A stretch of DNA of 60,854 nt from JAKQIM01 sp029557965 (GCA_035341015.1 DAOQUL010000019.1:1-60854), one strand, 5' to 3'; counted from the first letter of the stretch, positions 8,701-18,366 are shown. Notes: generated by a model from the letters alone, not told the origin. A program made the numbers and translations.

Positions 8701-9174
8701 GCCCTGACAATGGTGTCAGGAATAAATCACAAATTGGATAACTGGCTCAAGCCTGCCGATCCTATATGGGAAAATTGTCAACCCACTATCCTATCTCAAA
8801 TAACCAGGCTGCGTAACGAAGCCCAGAAATCGTGGTTGGAAATGGAGCGTGGTAAGTTTTATCGCTTAATGGATCCTGAAGAAAAAAAAGAACTTGGCGC
8901 TAGCACGGCCAGCATGCTCATTCAAGCTTGTGGGCGCCTGGTTAGGGGTGGTGTTCCTTTTCGCGCCTATTTCGTAGACGCTTCATGGGTAAACAGCCCA
9001 GAAACAGAAGACGGGGAGATTATTGCATCTCCTGCAACCAGTCTCTTGGCCGCTTCGATTGATCGGCTGTTAGATTACACAACTTATGACATAGGGCATG
9101 CTTTATATGGCGCTTTTTACGATGGATTTCACGAGCCTCAAGGTATGAAGCTTGACCTGTCACGATACACATAA
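5725..9174 (+). CDS. pPIWI-RE island DinG/XPD-like Fe-S helicase
   Basis: 1149 aa, second gene of the pPIWI-RE island. The N-terminal ~250 residues correspond to the island-specific domain Z. The SF2 helicase core has Walker A GMVGSGKST with K268, Walker B DEVD at 455-458 and a motif VI QACGRLVRGG at about 1067-1076, as in DinG/XPD enzymes. Cysteines 355, 379, 397 and 403 lie between motifs I and II, where DinG/XPD helicases hold a 4Fe-4S cluster. It should unwind DNA 5'-3' and is thought to deliver substrate to the PIWI-RE protein. Shine-Dalgarno AAGGAG sits 6 nt before the ATG. The PIWI gene follows after 42 nt. Confidence 0.88.
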   Translation: MYATLQDLFKTRLSVEHNYEGISFNTLVRVEAGLRLLEVLGLSQQPVLTVWALSQGLRVPALAGMDLNSVQKRWLACYRAVVHRSSKQDWQEDFGIYAQYPEDKRLYELLGEDETYDTVIATRTGRQSQREKIYDDVFGEPLPFRKEKRVYAQPGSYGFAYNREYKGELCLPERVIKEARKHPLPSFKNRPIRKEMGYSYSRLYELAQEMDELEHKQKLKRPGKWLDRVQRMIRFRSIQPNGELSDVNTTPILLSGMNHIAGMVGSGKSTIADIIAYDIARHQKGERVTLVVADVAEVMRLTEYFNNLLAKDGQPIAVPLLGPTMRDSHLINVFRQKDFSVAADRWKLRFLDTTCLVKQWLVNVDDTVNVKVAPGREPCNALYDVNDDAERKKLYLCPLFSICPVQQAYRDMISAPIWITTMGGLGQAKVPAQVDDRRIPLWVFIYENSTLVIFDEVDVVQSWFDKLLAPDLVLDDTGAGGLLQDTLRKIGAYPSGVFRENTDLDRWRQTYDLTMPALRNFLGLLERNDDLRNWLSVRPFTSLRILSELAARISGQFLWENEKAPSEVVELYDRLHALFAEIQRDDLSSLIPERLDPKSELVMLSSQITSYGRGEINPSTNKSVSKWINNRLAELSDSVRSEVAQRAKDYSLKHSKDDVDGGDPLDIGTLTRRLELGLVASVLDRELRGLFYGWHYVQELLGEEGMPSLIPTSLSGLLPSPPLGRWRGFRTSQDGNNVGKTLSLAILEYAEVGRYFVQNFDRILEDIEGRPGPNVLAMSGTSWMPDSARFHFAFPVSGILEPEESIQAAIRKSTITYLPQTTERVKGKPAGERYLRVSGAGKRMHENLERVVLALARKPDKFMSPLAREMDKLDALSKTDSDWKDRARALLIVNSYEQAEKVATILRGSLRSDLAEDVYAIVRSNDDMSEWEWRPYKPMKRSDVEELGHLARILVAPLGAVGRGYNIVSPITDKAAYGAIYFLIRPMTPPFDALTMVSGINHKLDNWLKPADPIWENCQPTILSQITRLRNEAQKSWLEMERGKFYRLMDPEEKKELGASTASMLIQACGRLVRGGVPFRAYFVDASWVNSPETEDGEIIASPATSLLAASIDRLLDYTTYDIGHALYGAFYDGFHEPQGMKLDLSRYT

Positions 9175-9216
9175 TGCAAGTTGGTCGATAGATCAAGGTA
9201 ATGGAAAGGGCTGATT

Positions 9217-11904
9217 ATGATGAGAAAAAATCAACACCCGTATGTCCTGCCAACCCGGTTTCGCTTGCGAAGAAAAGAGCTGGAAACCCTCGGTGTGCAT
9301 GTGTTCGCGCCCAATTGGCGCGTCGAAGCGGATTTGCTGGCAAAACGGCTTGAGCCAGGCACCCAAAAAAGGGCAAAGATCAAACTATTTAATCAAGCTG
9401 TTTTGGCGCTTTCCCCGGTACTGGTACATGGCCTGAAATATACTGGTAAATTAGACAAAACTCCCGTGTATCAAATGCTAGCTTTGGATCAATACCCTGG
9501 GCAGGCATTGGTTACCTCTTTAGGCCGGCATTGGGCTGATGTATGGCTCGAAACATCATATCCGCAATTGGAGCGTCACCAGATCATGCGGCACGCCCAA
9601 AAATTATATGATTTGATTGACGAACCAAGTCAGGGGTGGGTCGAGAAAAACGCAATAGAGGCTTTGACGGACGGTGAAAGCAGTATTCGGTATTCAGCTT
9701 TGCCCAGTTTGATTGCTGCCCGGTTTGCAGCAACTGGGCCGAGCCTGATCAATGGGCGCACAATCCGCTGGGGGCTGATCCAGCAAGATGACGAGGCTTT
9801 GGCAGTGGTTAGTGATCCACAACCGAGCGAAACGGGTGCTACATTTGCTTATTTGATTCGGTTTAGTTTGCAGTACCAACCGGGGAATCCAGAACCATGG
9901 ATCCATACAGCGCTGACCTGTCAGCGTTACATGGATGAACCCCTGGTGTCTGGGAATAGGAATCGAAATGCAACTATCTTGCTGCGCCTCAGTCGCCCTT
10001 TGCACCTTGAATGGGCTCACAATCAGACTCTGGTACGTTTACCGATCTGGAATGTGTATGGCAAAGCTGGAAAAGAACTTGATAAGCCAAAATTTCCTGA
10101 CGATTTCCACACTCTGCTGGATAGAGCGCAAGCAAGGGAGATCGTCCGCGATCCATCCATCATTCTGGAGAATCCAGGCCATTATCGAAAGAACGATGAT
10201 GACAACTATTACGTTTTATTTGCAGAAGGGTATGAGCCTGCGCATCCGCTTGGAAATGGCTTTAGCGCGCGGGAGCGCACAGAGGTTTTCCGTGTTCTAG
10301 AAGAACGGCTTGGTGATGTTCTGACGCCGGGAAATGCCATCTCTCTATTCAAAGGATGTGTTGAATCGCGTTCCCTGGCCCCCTGGAGAATGACAGAAGA
10401 TAAAGCGCCAAAAGATCCTATCAAGAAGCGTGAAATGCGTCTGGGCGCATTGCTGTCGGCCACAGGTGGTAAACCGATAAAGATACTGTTGGCTTATCAC
10501 TCTCCGGAGATGGGGAAGGTCATGCAGCATTATTTGGAGAAGAGGCATTTTAAATTGGGCGAGGGTGAGAGGTTGCCGGATAATATTCAGGTTCACCCGA
10601 TCCGCATTGATGACGAATTATTTCGCCCTTTGGAGATCGGCGACGATGAGAACCTCAAAACATCCGAAAGGCGGATTAAAGCTGAGCGAGAATTGTCGTC
10701 TAAGTGGGGCACATTTCTCGGTCAGTATAAAGGAGCGCCCGACGAACGTTTATTGGCATGGATCGAGCTGCCAGATTCATCTGATTTCTTGTCTCCGCAT
10801 AATGCGATACGGATGGCCTGTGTTAAAAAAGGGATTGCGTCCCAGATGATCAAAAGATTGCGCTCGAAATATGAGTATCTGGTCGACATGGGAAAATACT
10901 GGGGTGTGCCCTCCGCCAGGTATGATTTCGGTCGTCTGTACAACGCGTGCGGAGATTTGATATTGCGTCAACTGGCGGTTGCGCGAGGTGATGGGATCAA
11001 AAGTACACTGCATGACGATTATGAAAAGGCAGGGTTTGCGTCCGATGTCGCAAAAAACTTGGTGGTTGTTGGCCTGACACTGTTTAGAACGAATGTGGAT
11101 TACTATAGGGGGCGGGGATCTGTAAGTTTCCCCGTTGCTGTGCGGATATTGCCGGAGGGTCGTGTGGAGGCCAAGATCCCATCCGTTTGCGATTGGACGG
11201 ATTACTTTGATGCTTCGATGGCCCTGGGTAATTTCTTTATCGAAAACCGAAGGAGAGCATCTTTCACTCTGGATACACCCCAGGTTTATGATTTTGTAAA
11301 AGCCACCCTTGCTGAGCATCGCGAACCTCCAACCCTATACCTCCTCGACGCGACTAAGTTGAGGAATGTGTGGAAAAAATTGAAAGTTGAGGAACTAAAA
11401 AAAGATAGGCTCGATTTGGGCGGTGATGTTTTTGAATCGGTTTCGCTTCCGAATATGAATGTGGTTTGGATTCGACAACAAGGTAATAATGATGAGACGC
11501 CGCAGTACGTTGCAACGCATGAATATTCTTGGAAAAACGCGGACGATGCCGATCGCATCGCCCATGCCAGTTTGTTTCTGGACACAGATGCAAACAGCGC
11601 CCTTCAGCCATATTTTTCAGTAGGCAGGTTGGATAATAACAAAAAAGCAGACCAAAAGGCGATGCGGCATGAGGATGCTGAAGAAATGAATTTCAGGAAC
11701 CAACAGATGCTGGAACTGGTCCATGTGATGGGAGGAGATGCTGAAGCATCTGTTGTGACAGCCCATTTATTGCGTTCGTCGCCCGCCTGGAGCATTGGCA
11801 ATACAGTGTTGCCATATCCCATTCATCTTGCGAATAAAATGATCGAAGACATGCTCCCATTATTGGGGGTGGAGGATTCTGATGGCGAGCAAGTAGAGGT
11901 TTAA
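9217..11904 (+). CDS. pPIWI-RE protein (MID-PIWI RNase H-like, Argonaute relative)
   Basis: 895 aa, the usual length for pPIWI-RE proteins. The N-terminal half is the family-specific domain (DUF3962-type), followed by a MID-like region and a C-terminal RNase H-fold PIWI domain. Family signatures include YLLDATKLRNVW (about 707-718), WIRQQGNNDETPQY, in which R753 and E760 match the conserved Arg and Glu that name the family, SVGRLDNNKK (about 799) and the end motif VLPYPIHLANKM (about 865). The family is thought to use a nucleic-acid guide in inter-genomic conflict. The partner nuclease and helicase lie directly upstream. The ATG at 9220 is an equally possible start. A palindrome related to 5669-5709 covers the stop codon. 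Confidence 0.87.
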   Translation: MMRKNQHPYVLPTRFRLRRKELETLGVHVFAPNWRVEADLLAKRLEPGTQKRAKIKLFNQAVLALSPVLVHGLKYTGKLDKTPVYQMLALDQYPGQALVTSLGRHWADVWLETSYPQLERHQIMRHAQKLYDLIDEPSQGWVEKNAIEALTDGESSIRYSALPSLIAARFAATGPSLINGRTIRWGLIQQDDEALAVVSDPQPSETGATFAYLIRFSLQYQPGNPEPWIHTALTCQRYMDEPLVSGNRNRNATILLRLSRPLHLEWAHNQTLVRLPIWNVYGKAGKELDKPKFPDDFHTLLDRAQAREIVRDPSIILENPGHYRKNDDDNYYVLFAEGYEPAHPLGNGFSARERTEVFRVLEERLGDVLTPGNAISLFKGCVESRSLAPWRMTEDKAPKDPIKKREMRLGALLSATGGKPIKILLAYHSPEMGKVMQHYLEKRHFKLGEGERLPDNIQVHPIRIDDELFRPLEIGDDENLKTSERRIKAERELSSKWGTFLGQYKGAPDERLLAWIELPDSSDFLSPHNAIRMACVKKGIASQMIKRLRSKYEYLVDMGKYWGVPSARYDFGRLYNACGDLILRQLAVARGDGIKSTLHDDYEKAGFASDVAKNLVVVGLTLFRTNVDYYRGRGSVSFPVAVRILPEGRVEAKIPSVCDWTDYFDASMALGNFFIENRRRASFTLDTPQVYDFVKATLAEHREPPTLYLLDATKLRNVWKKLKVEELKKDRLDLGGDVFESVSLPNMNVVWIRQQGNNDETPQYVATHEYSWKNADDADRIAHASLFLDTDANSALQPYFSVGRLDNNKKADQKAMRHEDAEEMNFRNQQMLELVHVMGGDAEASVVTAHLLRSSPAWSIGNTVLPYPIHLANKMIEDMLPLLGVEDSDGEQVEV

Positions 11905-11934
11905 AGCCAACGAATCAACTTTGTTGGCTTTAAA
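11898..11934. repeat. Second, degenerate copy of the stop-codon palindrome
   Basis: The left arm GGTTTAAAGCCAACGAATC matches 5670-5688 exactly. The right arm has diverged, giving a 12-bp perfect stem (11900-11911 with 11923-11934), extended to 15 bp by a GU and two AU pairs around a TCAAC loop. The PIWI stop codon TAA (11902-11904) sits in the left arm in the same register as in the first copy. Confidence 0.75.
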
Positions 11935-11986
11935 AGGCGTATCGTGAGCTAAAAATCCAACCAGGAACTTAGTTGTAAGGAAACCG

Positions 11987-14900
11987 ATGACCATATCGTT
12001 GATTGTTTCTCTGCCAGCCAGCGGCAAAACACAGCGCTGCATCCAGCGGGTGCAGGCGCAGCTCAAAATAGCGCCCTTCTCAAATACCTGGATGATCCTA
12101 CCTGACCGGCGCCAGGCAACTGCATTCCGACGCCGCCTGGCAAAAGCCAAAGGGGGAGCATTGGGCGCTCAGGTGGGTACATTTGGCTCTCTGTACGAGT
12201 ATTTTCTTGAAAAGGCCGGGCAGCCGATTCCCCTCGCCAGCGGCCCGATTATCCACCGTTTGCTTCAAGAAGCTGTGCGGCGGGTAAAGCCCCAATTACA
12301 GTTTTACCAGGCTATCGCCGAGATGCCGGGATTCATTCTTGAACTAAGCCAGCGCTTTGGAGAGCTCAAACGCGCCCTGGTCTATCCCGAGCAGTTTGCA
12401 GAAGCCGCAGCAAGCAACGTAGCCCTGAGAGAAATATCTCTAATCTATACCGCTTACCAGGGTATCCTGCGCGGTCAAGGCTGGGCTGACCAGGAAGGGA
12501 TGAGCTGGTTGGCTGTACAAGCTTTGGAAGCACAGCCGGAGTTGGCTTCTGGGCTGGATTTATTGGTTGTCGATGGCTTTGAGGCTTTCGAAGGTGGCCA
12601 GTTGAGTACCCTGCGCTTATTGGCAGATGCTGGCGTGGAGATGCTGGTTACATTACCCGGCGCGCCAGATATGCAACGCCAAGCTCACCGCCGTTTTCAA
12701 CGCGGGCTGCAGGATCTGCAAGAAATTTGCGGCGACAGCTTGTGTATCTCAAAGGATGAATTTTCAATCCATCTCCCATCGCTGCTCACCCACATCGAAA
12801 AACAAATCTTTGATCGGAAGCCATCTGCAGAGACATTAAAGGATGACCATTCCCTGGAGATGCGCGCCTGCCGCACGCCTGTGGAAGAGGCGCGGGAGGC
12901 GTTGCGTTGGATCAAAGCTCGGATCGTGCGCGATGGCCTGGCAGCAAACGCGTGCGCGATATTTGCGCCAATGCTGGATGCTTATGCCCCTCACCTACGC
13001 TCGGCAGCCAGAGAGTTTGGTTTGTCGCTACATTTCTATCATGGCCAATCACTGGCAACTGCACCCGTGATTGGTGCGATATTAAATCTGCTGGTTTTGC
13101 CAATCCATAATTTTCATCGTGGACTGCTTTTGGATACGCTGCGCAGCCCCTACTTGGATATGGCTCGCTTCCAACTCACATCCAGGGATATTCATACCCT
13201 TGAACTGGTCAGCCTGGATCGCAAGATTATTGTGGGGCGAGAACAGTGGGAAGAGGCGCTCGACTGGCTGGCAAACCAAGACGCCAAACCGACAGAAGAC
13301 CCGGATGATGAATTTCACTCACCCACACTCCCACGCGGTCCACAGGCTGCCAGCCTGAAAACCCACTTGTTTGAATTCTTGGATCTGCTGCAGGTATCTC
13401 TTGACGTGCCTCAGCGCCTGGAAACCTGGGTCGCCTGGCTGGAAGAGCGATTGGAAGCCTTGGGCTTTTATGATAAAACGCGCAGCGCTGGCGAGCAGGA
13501 GCCCCTGAATACTTTTGGGGAGATATTGCGGGCCATGATCGTGGGCGAAACCATTGTTGAAGGGGAAGCGGTAACGTATCCGGAATTTCTCGGCAACCTG
13601 CAGGGAGCCGTGGGTAGTGCATCGTATCGAGAAGAACTTGCATCTTCCTACGGGTCTGTCCAGGTTGGTCACCTGATGGATTGCCGTGGCTTGCGCTTTA
13701 GAGCCGTTGCGATCCTGGGCCTGGCGGAAGGCATGCTCCCAGAGCAGGAGCGTGTGGATCCCTGGCTGGACGAAGACTTGCGCTGTCGCCTCAAATTGGA
13801 GCAGCGCCTGCAGCGCGAGCAGGCAGGGTTGTTCTACCAGGCCGTCACGCGTTGCGATGATTACTTGCTGCTCACCCGGCCGTACCTGGCCGACAACGGC
13901 GAGCCGTGGTTAGAGTCGCCTTATTGGAAAGAAGTGAGCGACTTTTTTCCGCATAAGCAGTTCCCCGATTTAGTGCAAACCATCCAACCGGAGGCGCCGC
14001 GCCCGCTGGCCAACGCCGCTTCGGCAGAAGAAGCCTTGCTGTGGACTATGCGCCATAACACGGATCTCCCGGATGTATTCGAGAACGAATTACTGGCGCG
14101 TTGGGAATACCTGGGGCATGCCCGTTCAGTTCTGGCTGCCCGCAGCAACCACCGGCCGATGGGCGTATTTGATGGCGGGCTGGATGCCCTGGCTGAACAG
14201 CTTTCTGCTCTATATGACAGCAAGCACATCTGGAGCCCAACTGCGCTAGAAACTTACGGTACCTGTCCTTTCCGCTTCTACGTGGAGCGTCTCCTGGGCT
14301 TAGAAGCTCAACCGATCCCTGAGCCTGGCCTGACGATTGCCCAGCGCGGCAGCCTGCTACATGCTATCCTTGAGCATGTTTACCAGCAGGCAGACAATCC
14401 GGCGGATGTTGGAGACGTGCTGGCCCACCTGCCAGATGTTGCCCAAGAGCAGTTCCGAAAAAAGGAAGAATCGAGAGAATTCCGCCCCTCTGCTTTATGG
14501 GAGACTGAAAAGGCCCAAATGGTGACCGTGCTCGAAAATACCATTCGAGAGCTGGACGCGCTTCAGCCTGGTTGGAAGCCAATCGCCTACGAGTTGAAGT
14601 TCGGTAAAGATGATATCAGCCCGCTCAAAATTGCGCTGGAGCAATCGGGGGAAATTCAGGTGCGCGGGGTGATTGACCGCCTGGATCAAGATGTCACTGG
14701 TACGCGCACCCGCGTGGTAGATTACAAGACCGGCAGTTCGCACCTGGATAAAAACGCCCTGCTTTCCGGTCGTCGCTTACAGCTCCCGCTCTACGCGCTG
14801 GCTGCCCAACAAGTACACCAATACCCATTTCCAATCGAAGGTCTGTATTGGGCAATTCTTTCTGCCAAGCCCGGCAAATTAACCCTGAGCTCTTTTGAAC

Positions 14901-15079
14901 ACGAAGATTTATACGGGCCACAAGGTGCGCTGGAAGCTGTCAAGGCACGACTTGACCAGATTGTGGCGGGCATTCGCGCCGGAGAATTCCCACCCATACC
15001 ACCGGATGGAGGCTGTCCATCCTACTGCGCTGCGGCCGCCTGGTGCTGGCGCTACGAACCGGAGGGACGCTATGACTGA
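11987..15079 (+). CDS. addB: AddB/RexB-like helicase-nuclease subunit
   Basis: 1030 aa, a little shorter than typical AddB. The N-terminus carries a P-loop SLPASGKTQRC close to residue 10, followed by an inactive-type SF1 helicase body. The C-terminal PD-(D/E)XK nuclease has GVIDRLD, then D912-Y-K914 (VVDYKTG). Cysteines C760 (YGTCPFRF), C1010, C1014 and C1020 match the iron-sulfur 'staple' that encloses the nuclease domain of AddB. It should pair with AddA to resect double-strand ends and degrade linear foreign DNA. The stop overlaps the AddA start by 8 nt, implying coupled translation. Confidence 0.88.
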   Translation: MTISLIVSLPASGKTQRCIQRVQAQLKIAPFSNTWMILPDRRQATAFRRRLAKAKGGALGAQVGTFGSLYEYFLEKAGQPIPLASGPIIHRLLQEAVRRVKPQLQFYQAIAEMPGFILELSQRFGELKRALVYPEQFAEAAASNVALREISLIYTAYQGILRGQGWADQEGMSWLAVQALEAQPELASGLDLLVVDGFEAFEGGQLSTLRLLADAGVEMLVTLPGAPDMQRQAHRRFQRGLQDLQEICGDSLCISKDEFSIHLPSLLTHIEKQIFDRKPSAETLKDDHSLEMRACRTPVEEAREALRWIKARIVRDGLAANACAIFAPMLDAYAPHLRSAAREFGLSLHFYHGQSLATAPVIGAILNLLVLPIHNFHRGLLLDTLRSPYLDMARFQLTSRDIHTLELVSLDRKIIVGREQWEEALDWLANQDAKPTEDPDDEFHSPTLPRGPQAASLKTHLFEFLDLLQVSLDVPQRLETWVAWLEERLEALGFYDKTRSAGEQEPLNTFGEILRAMIVGETIVEGEAVTYPEFLGNLQGAVGSASYREELASSYGSVQVGHLMDCRGLRFRAVAILGLAEGMLPEQERVDPWLDEDLRCRLKLEQRLQREQAGLFYQAVTRCDDYLLLTRPYLADNGEPWLESPYWKEVSDFFPHKQFPDLVQTIQPEAPRPLANAASAEEALLWTMRHNTDLPDVFENELLARWEYLGHARSVLAARSNHRPMGVFDGGLDALAEQLSALYDSKHIWSPTALETYGTCPFRFYVERLLGLEAQPIPEPGLTIAQRGSLLHAILEHVYQQADNPADVGDVLAHLPDVAQEQFRKKEESREFRPSALWETEKAQMVTVLENTIRELDALQPGWKPIAYELKFGKDDISPLKIALEQSGEIQVRGVIDRLDQDVTGTRTRVVDYKTGSSHLDKNALLSGRRLQLPLYALAAQQVHQYPFPIEGLYWAILSAKPGKLTLSSFEHEDLYGPQGALEAVKARLDQIVAGIRAGEFPPIPPDGGCPSYCAAAAWCWRYEPEGRYD

Positions 15080-18000
15080 CCTTGCAAAACTGCTCGAGCT
15101 AACGCCTTTGCAAGCCCAGGCTGCGCAAGAACGAGATCATAATTTGATCGTAACCGCCGGTGCAGGCAGCGGCAAGACCCGAACTCTGATTGTCCGCTAT
15201 CTCTCCCTGCTGGATGAAGGCCTGGATCCGCAGCGTGTGGTAGCCATCACCTTTACCGAAAAGGCGGCGCGCGAGATGCGCAACCGCCTGTATGAATACA
15301 CTCAGAAGGCTACTGAAGCTGTAACCGAACCTGCTGAGCATTGGCGGAATATTCTCAGCAAACTGGATGCGGCCCGGATTGGCACCATCCACAGCCTGTG
15401 CTCTGAAATCCTGCGCACGCATCCGGCTGAAGCCAGGATTGACCCCCGTTTTATCGTGCTCGACGAAAACGAAGCTGCCGCACTGCGCGCCGAAGTGGCC
15501 GCCAATACCGTCGAAGGCGCTGCTGATGATCCGGAGCTGGTCAGTCTGTTTGGGTTATTTAGTATTCGGGCGTTGGAAGCACTGGTCAACGAATTGTTGG
15601 CAAAGCGCCTGGATGCCAATCCTGTTTTGGCAAAAACGCCTGATGTTCGCCGGGCAATCGATTCTGCCTTGCGTTGCTTTGTGGATCAGGAAGAAATCAA
15701 GGGTGCGGTCGATACGCTGGCCGGGCTGGCCGCCACAGGTGAATTGTCTGCCAACGCAGATGACGTGGTTGTTAGCGGAATGGCGCAGCTATTACCTGTT
15801 TGGCAGGCTATGGAAACCGCACTGGCCGCAGAGGATCCAGTCCGGGCGGCTGTGCATTTGTTTGAAATTCGTCAGAAGTACCTGAGCTTTGGCTCAAAGG
15901 GCAAAAACAGCATTGCCAAGCAAACGGCCATAGCCCTGAGGAACGCCTACGACACCACCTTGAACCCCTGGCTGGGCGGTAAGAAGCCTGATGACACCCC
16001 ACCAATACCTGAGGAAGAGGCGGCCTACGAAGCCGCTTATCCTGCTCTACGTAAGCTGTATACCCAGGCAGAAAATGCTTATGCCCAGGCGCTGGAGGAG
16101 CGGCGCGCCCTGGATTTCGATGACCTGGAGCAGGGTGCCTTGACGCTTTTACAGAACTCGGCCATCAGAGATCGCTGGCAAACAGAAATCCAGGCCATGT
16201 TGGTGGATGAATTTCAGGATACCAACCTGCGCCAGCGCGGGATTGTCAACGCTCTGTGCGGCCGAACGCCTGGCAAGTTATTCGTGGTGGGCGATGCCCG
16301 CCAAAGCATTTACCGCTTCCGCGGCGCAAACGTGGCTGTGTTTCGCAGCTTGCAAGCCGAGAATCAAGCGCTTGGCGGTCGGGAGCTTAATTTTGCAGAG
16401 AACTTTCGCACACACACCGTACTATTGGATTCGGCCGGGGACTTATTGCGAAGCGTGATGGGCGACCAGGAGATTCATTCGAAGCCCTATTTCGTACCCT
16501 TCTCCCCCCAGATTGGCGCGAGGGAGAAGCAACCGACAGCGATTTCACCGTTCATCCAGTTTGTGCTGGGACAGAAAGACTCTCAAAAAGCCACCACAAA
16601 ACAGGTTGCTGCCCGCTCTCTAGCCCAACATCTGGTTACGCTGAAGCAAACCGGAGAAATCAAACGTTGGGATGATGTCGCTTTACTCTTCCGGGCTTCG
16701 TCAGCTTACAGCGAATACGAAGACGCCCTGCAAGAGGCTGGGATTCCCTATGTAACCGTCGCTGGGCGGGGATTTTACGAGCGTCCCGAAGTGCGGGACG
16801 TGCTTAATATCCTGACGGCGCTTTCCAATCCCTGGGAGAACCTATCTATGGCCGGGGCGCTGCGCTCGCCAGCGTTTGGTTTGAGCGATGAAGCCTTGTA
16901 CTGGCTGCGCAAAGCCAACCCGCAACCGTCCTCGCTCTGGCAAGCGCTGCAGGGAGATCTGGCCAAGTTATCGCCAGAGATGCGGCGCCACGCCCAGCGC
17001 GCAGCAGGTATCTTCAATGAGCTGCTGAAGGATGTCGATCGTCTGCCGGTCGCTGACCTGTTGCAAAAATTGCTCAGCCTGACGGATTACCGCGCCATCC
17101 TGGCGACACAGCACAATCGCCTGGGCCGGAATATCGACAAATTGCTTTCTGATGCTCGCATTGGGGCGGTGGTGAATATCCGGGCTTTTCTGGAGCAGGT
17201 TCAAACCATTAGCGACACGGGAGGTCGGGAGGGTGAAGCGGCGGCCGAGGCGAGCGGCTCAATTCGCCTGATGACGATCCATAAGGCCAAGGGGCTGGAA
17301 TTCCCCTTTGTGGTGCTGGCGTATGCAAATTATGCCGGTCCGAAAAAAGGCGGTCGGTTCTATTTGACGCAGCAGGGCGATTTCGCCTGGAAGTCCACTG
17401 AACTCACTAACCCACCCCTGTTCTACCAGTTGGCTCGCCTGGAAGATCAAGAGATCAACGATGCTGAGAGTAACCGCCTGCTCTACGTGGCAATGACGCG
17501 CGCCGAAGAAAAGCTCTTGGTCAGCGGCGCTTTAGATGGGAAGGGAACTGCCAGGGGCTGGACGAAAGCGCTCCTTGAAGCCAGCAATGTCAGCCCGAAA
17601 GCGCTGACCGAGCACGCGGGGGAATGGATCGAAGCAACCCTTGAGAGTGGCAATACCGTGCAGGCCAGCCTGCTGACCATCCAAGTTCAGCCCATCAAAA
17701 TTGCGGCAGGAGTAGAGAACAAACCGACCTCGAACGAAAAGCCTCTCTTTGGCTCACTAATACCCCAGGAACAAGACGCACACGACCCCGAGCCTGCGGA
17801 AACGGCCAGTTACCTCCAACGCATTACTGGAGACGCCCGGTCATTATCGATAGCAGTGGGTAATTTAGTACACCGCGCTCTGCAGAACTGGTGGTTCCCC
17901 GGCCACCCCAGCCTACGGTCGCTGCTGGAAAGTGTCGCGATCCGTGATGGCCTGATCAATCCTGACCAACGCCAGGCCGCCATTGCCAAGGCCGAGACTC

Positions 18001-18329
18001 TCCTGGAGCGCTTCCGGTCTCATCCTATCTGGCAGGAAGTTGACACTGCCCTAGAGCGCCAGCATGAGATCCCTTACAGCTTCTCGACCGGTGACAAGTT
18101 GGATATTGGCGCGATCGATCTGCTCTATCGCCTTGAGGATGGCTGGCATTTGCTGGATTATAAAACCGATGAACTGGACAGCGAGGCCGAATTGGCGCAT
18201 GTGATGCAGGGTTACCGCATCCAGATTGTTCGTTACACCACTGCTTTTCGCAGACTGCACGGGCCGCTGATCAGCACGCGCTTGTGCTTTCTGGATTTCC
18301 GAGGTGGGGTCAGGCTGGTGATAGTGTGA
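15072..18329 (+). CDS. addA: AddA-like UvrD helicase/exonuclease
   Basis: 1085 aa from the ATG at 15072, chosen because it follows GGAGGGACGCT and overlaps addB by 8 nt. Walker A is AGAGSGKTRTL with K35, motif Ia is ITFTEKAAREM, Walker B is VDEFQDTN with D379/E380, motif III is GDARQSIYRFRGAN, and motif VI is LLYVAMTRAEEKLLV. The C-terminal nuclease shows LDIGAIDLLYR then D1029-Y-K1031. With AddB it forms the RecBCD-equivalent end-processing complex. The pair lies between a pPIWI-RE island and BREX, so it may be an island-borne copy rather than the housekeeping one. Confidence 0.9.
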   Translation: MTDLAKLLELTPLQAQAAQERDHNLIVTAGAGSGKTRTLIVRYLSLLDEGLDPQRVVAITFTEKAAREMRNRLYEYTQKATEAVTEPAEHWRNILSKLDAARIGTIHSLCSEILRTHPAEARIDPRFIVLDENEAAALRAEVAANTVEGAADDPELVSLFGLFSIRALEALVNELLAKRLDANPVLAKTPDVRRAIDSALRCFVDQEEIKGAVDTLAGLAATGELSANADDVVVSGMAQLLPVWQAMETALAAEDPVRAAVHLFEIRQKYLSFGSKGKNSIAKQTAIALRNAYDTTLNPWLGGKKPDDTPPIPEEEAAYEAAYPALRKLYTQAENAYAQALEERRALDFDDLEQGALTLLQNSAIRDRWQTEIQAMLVDEFQDTNLRQRGIVNALCGRTPGKLFVVGDARQSIYRFRGANVAVFRSLQAENQALGGRELNFAENFRTHTVLLDSAGDLLRSVMGDQEIHSKPYFVPFSPQIGAREKQPTAISPFIQFVLGQKDSQKATTKQVAARSLAQHLVTLKQTGEIKRWDDVALLFRASSAYSEYEDALQEAGIPYVTVAGRGFYERPEVRDVLNILTALSNPWENLSMAGALRSPAFGLSDEALYWLRKANPQPSSLWQALQGDLAKLSPEMRRHAQRAAGIFNELLKDVDRLPVADLLQKLLSLTDYRAILATQHNRLGRNIDKLLSDARIGAVVNIRAFLEQVQTISDTGGREGEAAAEASGSIRLMTIHKAKGLEFPFVVLAYANYAGPKKGGRFYLTQQGDFAWKSTELTNPPLFYQLARLEDQEINDAESNRLLYVAMTRAEEKLLVSGALDGKGTARGWTKALLEASNVSPKALTEHAGEWIEATLESGNTVQASLLTIQVQPIKIAAGVENKPTSNEKPLFGSLIPQEQDAHDPEPAETASYLQRITGDARSLSIAVGNLVHRALQNWWFPGHPSLRSLLESVAIRDGLINPDQRQAAIAKAETLLERFRSHPIWQEVDTALERQHEIPYSFSTGDKLDIGAIDLLYRLEDGWHLLDYKTDELDSEAELAHVMQGYRIQIVRYTTAFRRLHGPLISTRLCFLDFRGGVRLVIV

Positions 18330-18366
18330 AGATCAAATCAAAGGAATAACCTGGCCTGGATTTAAT

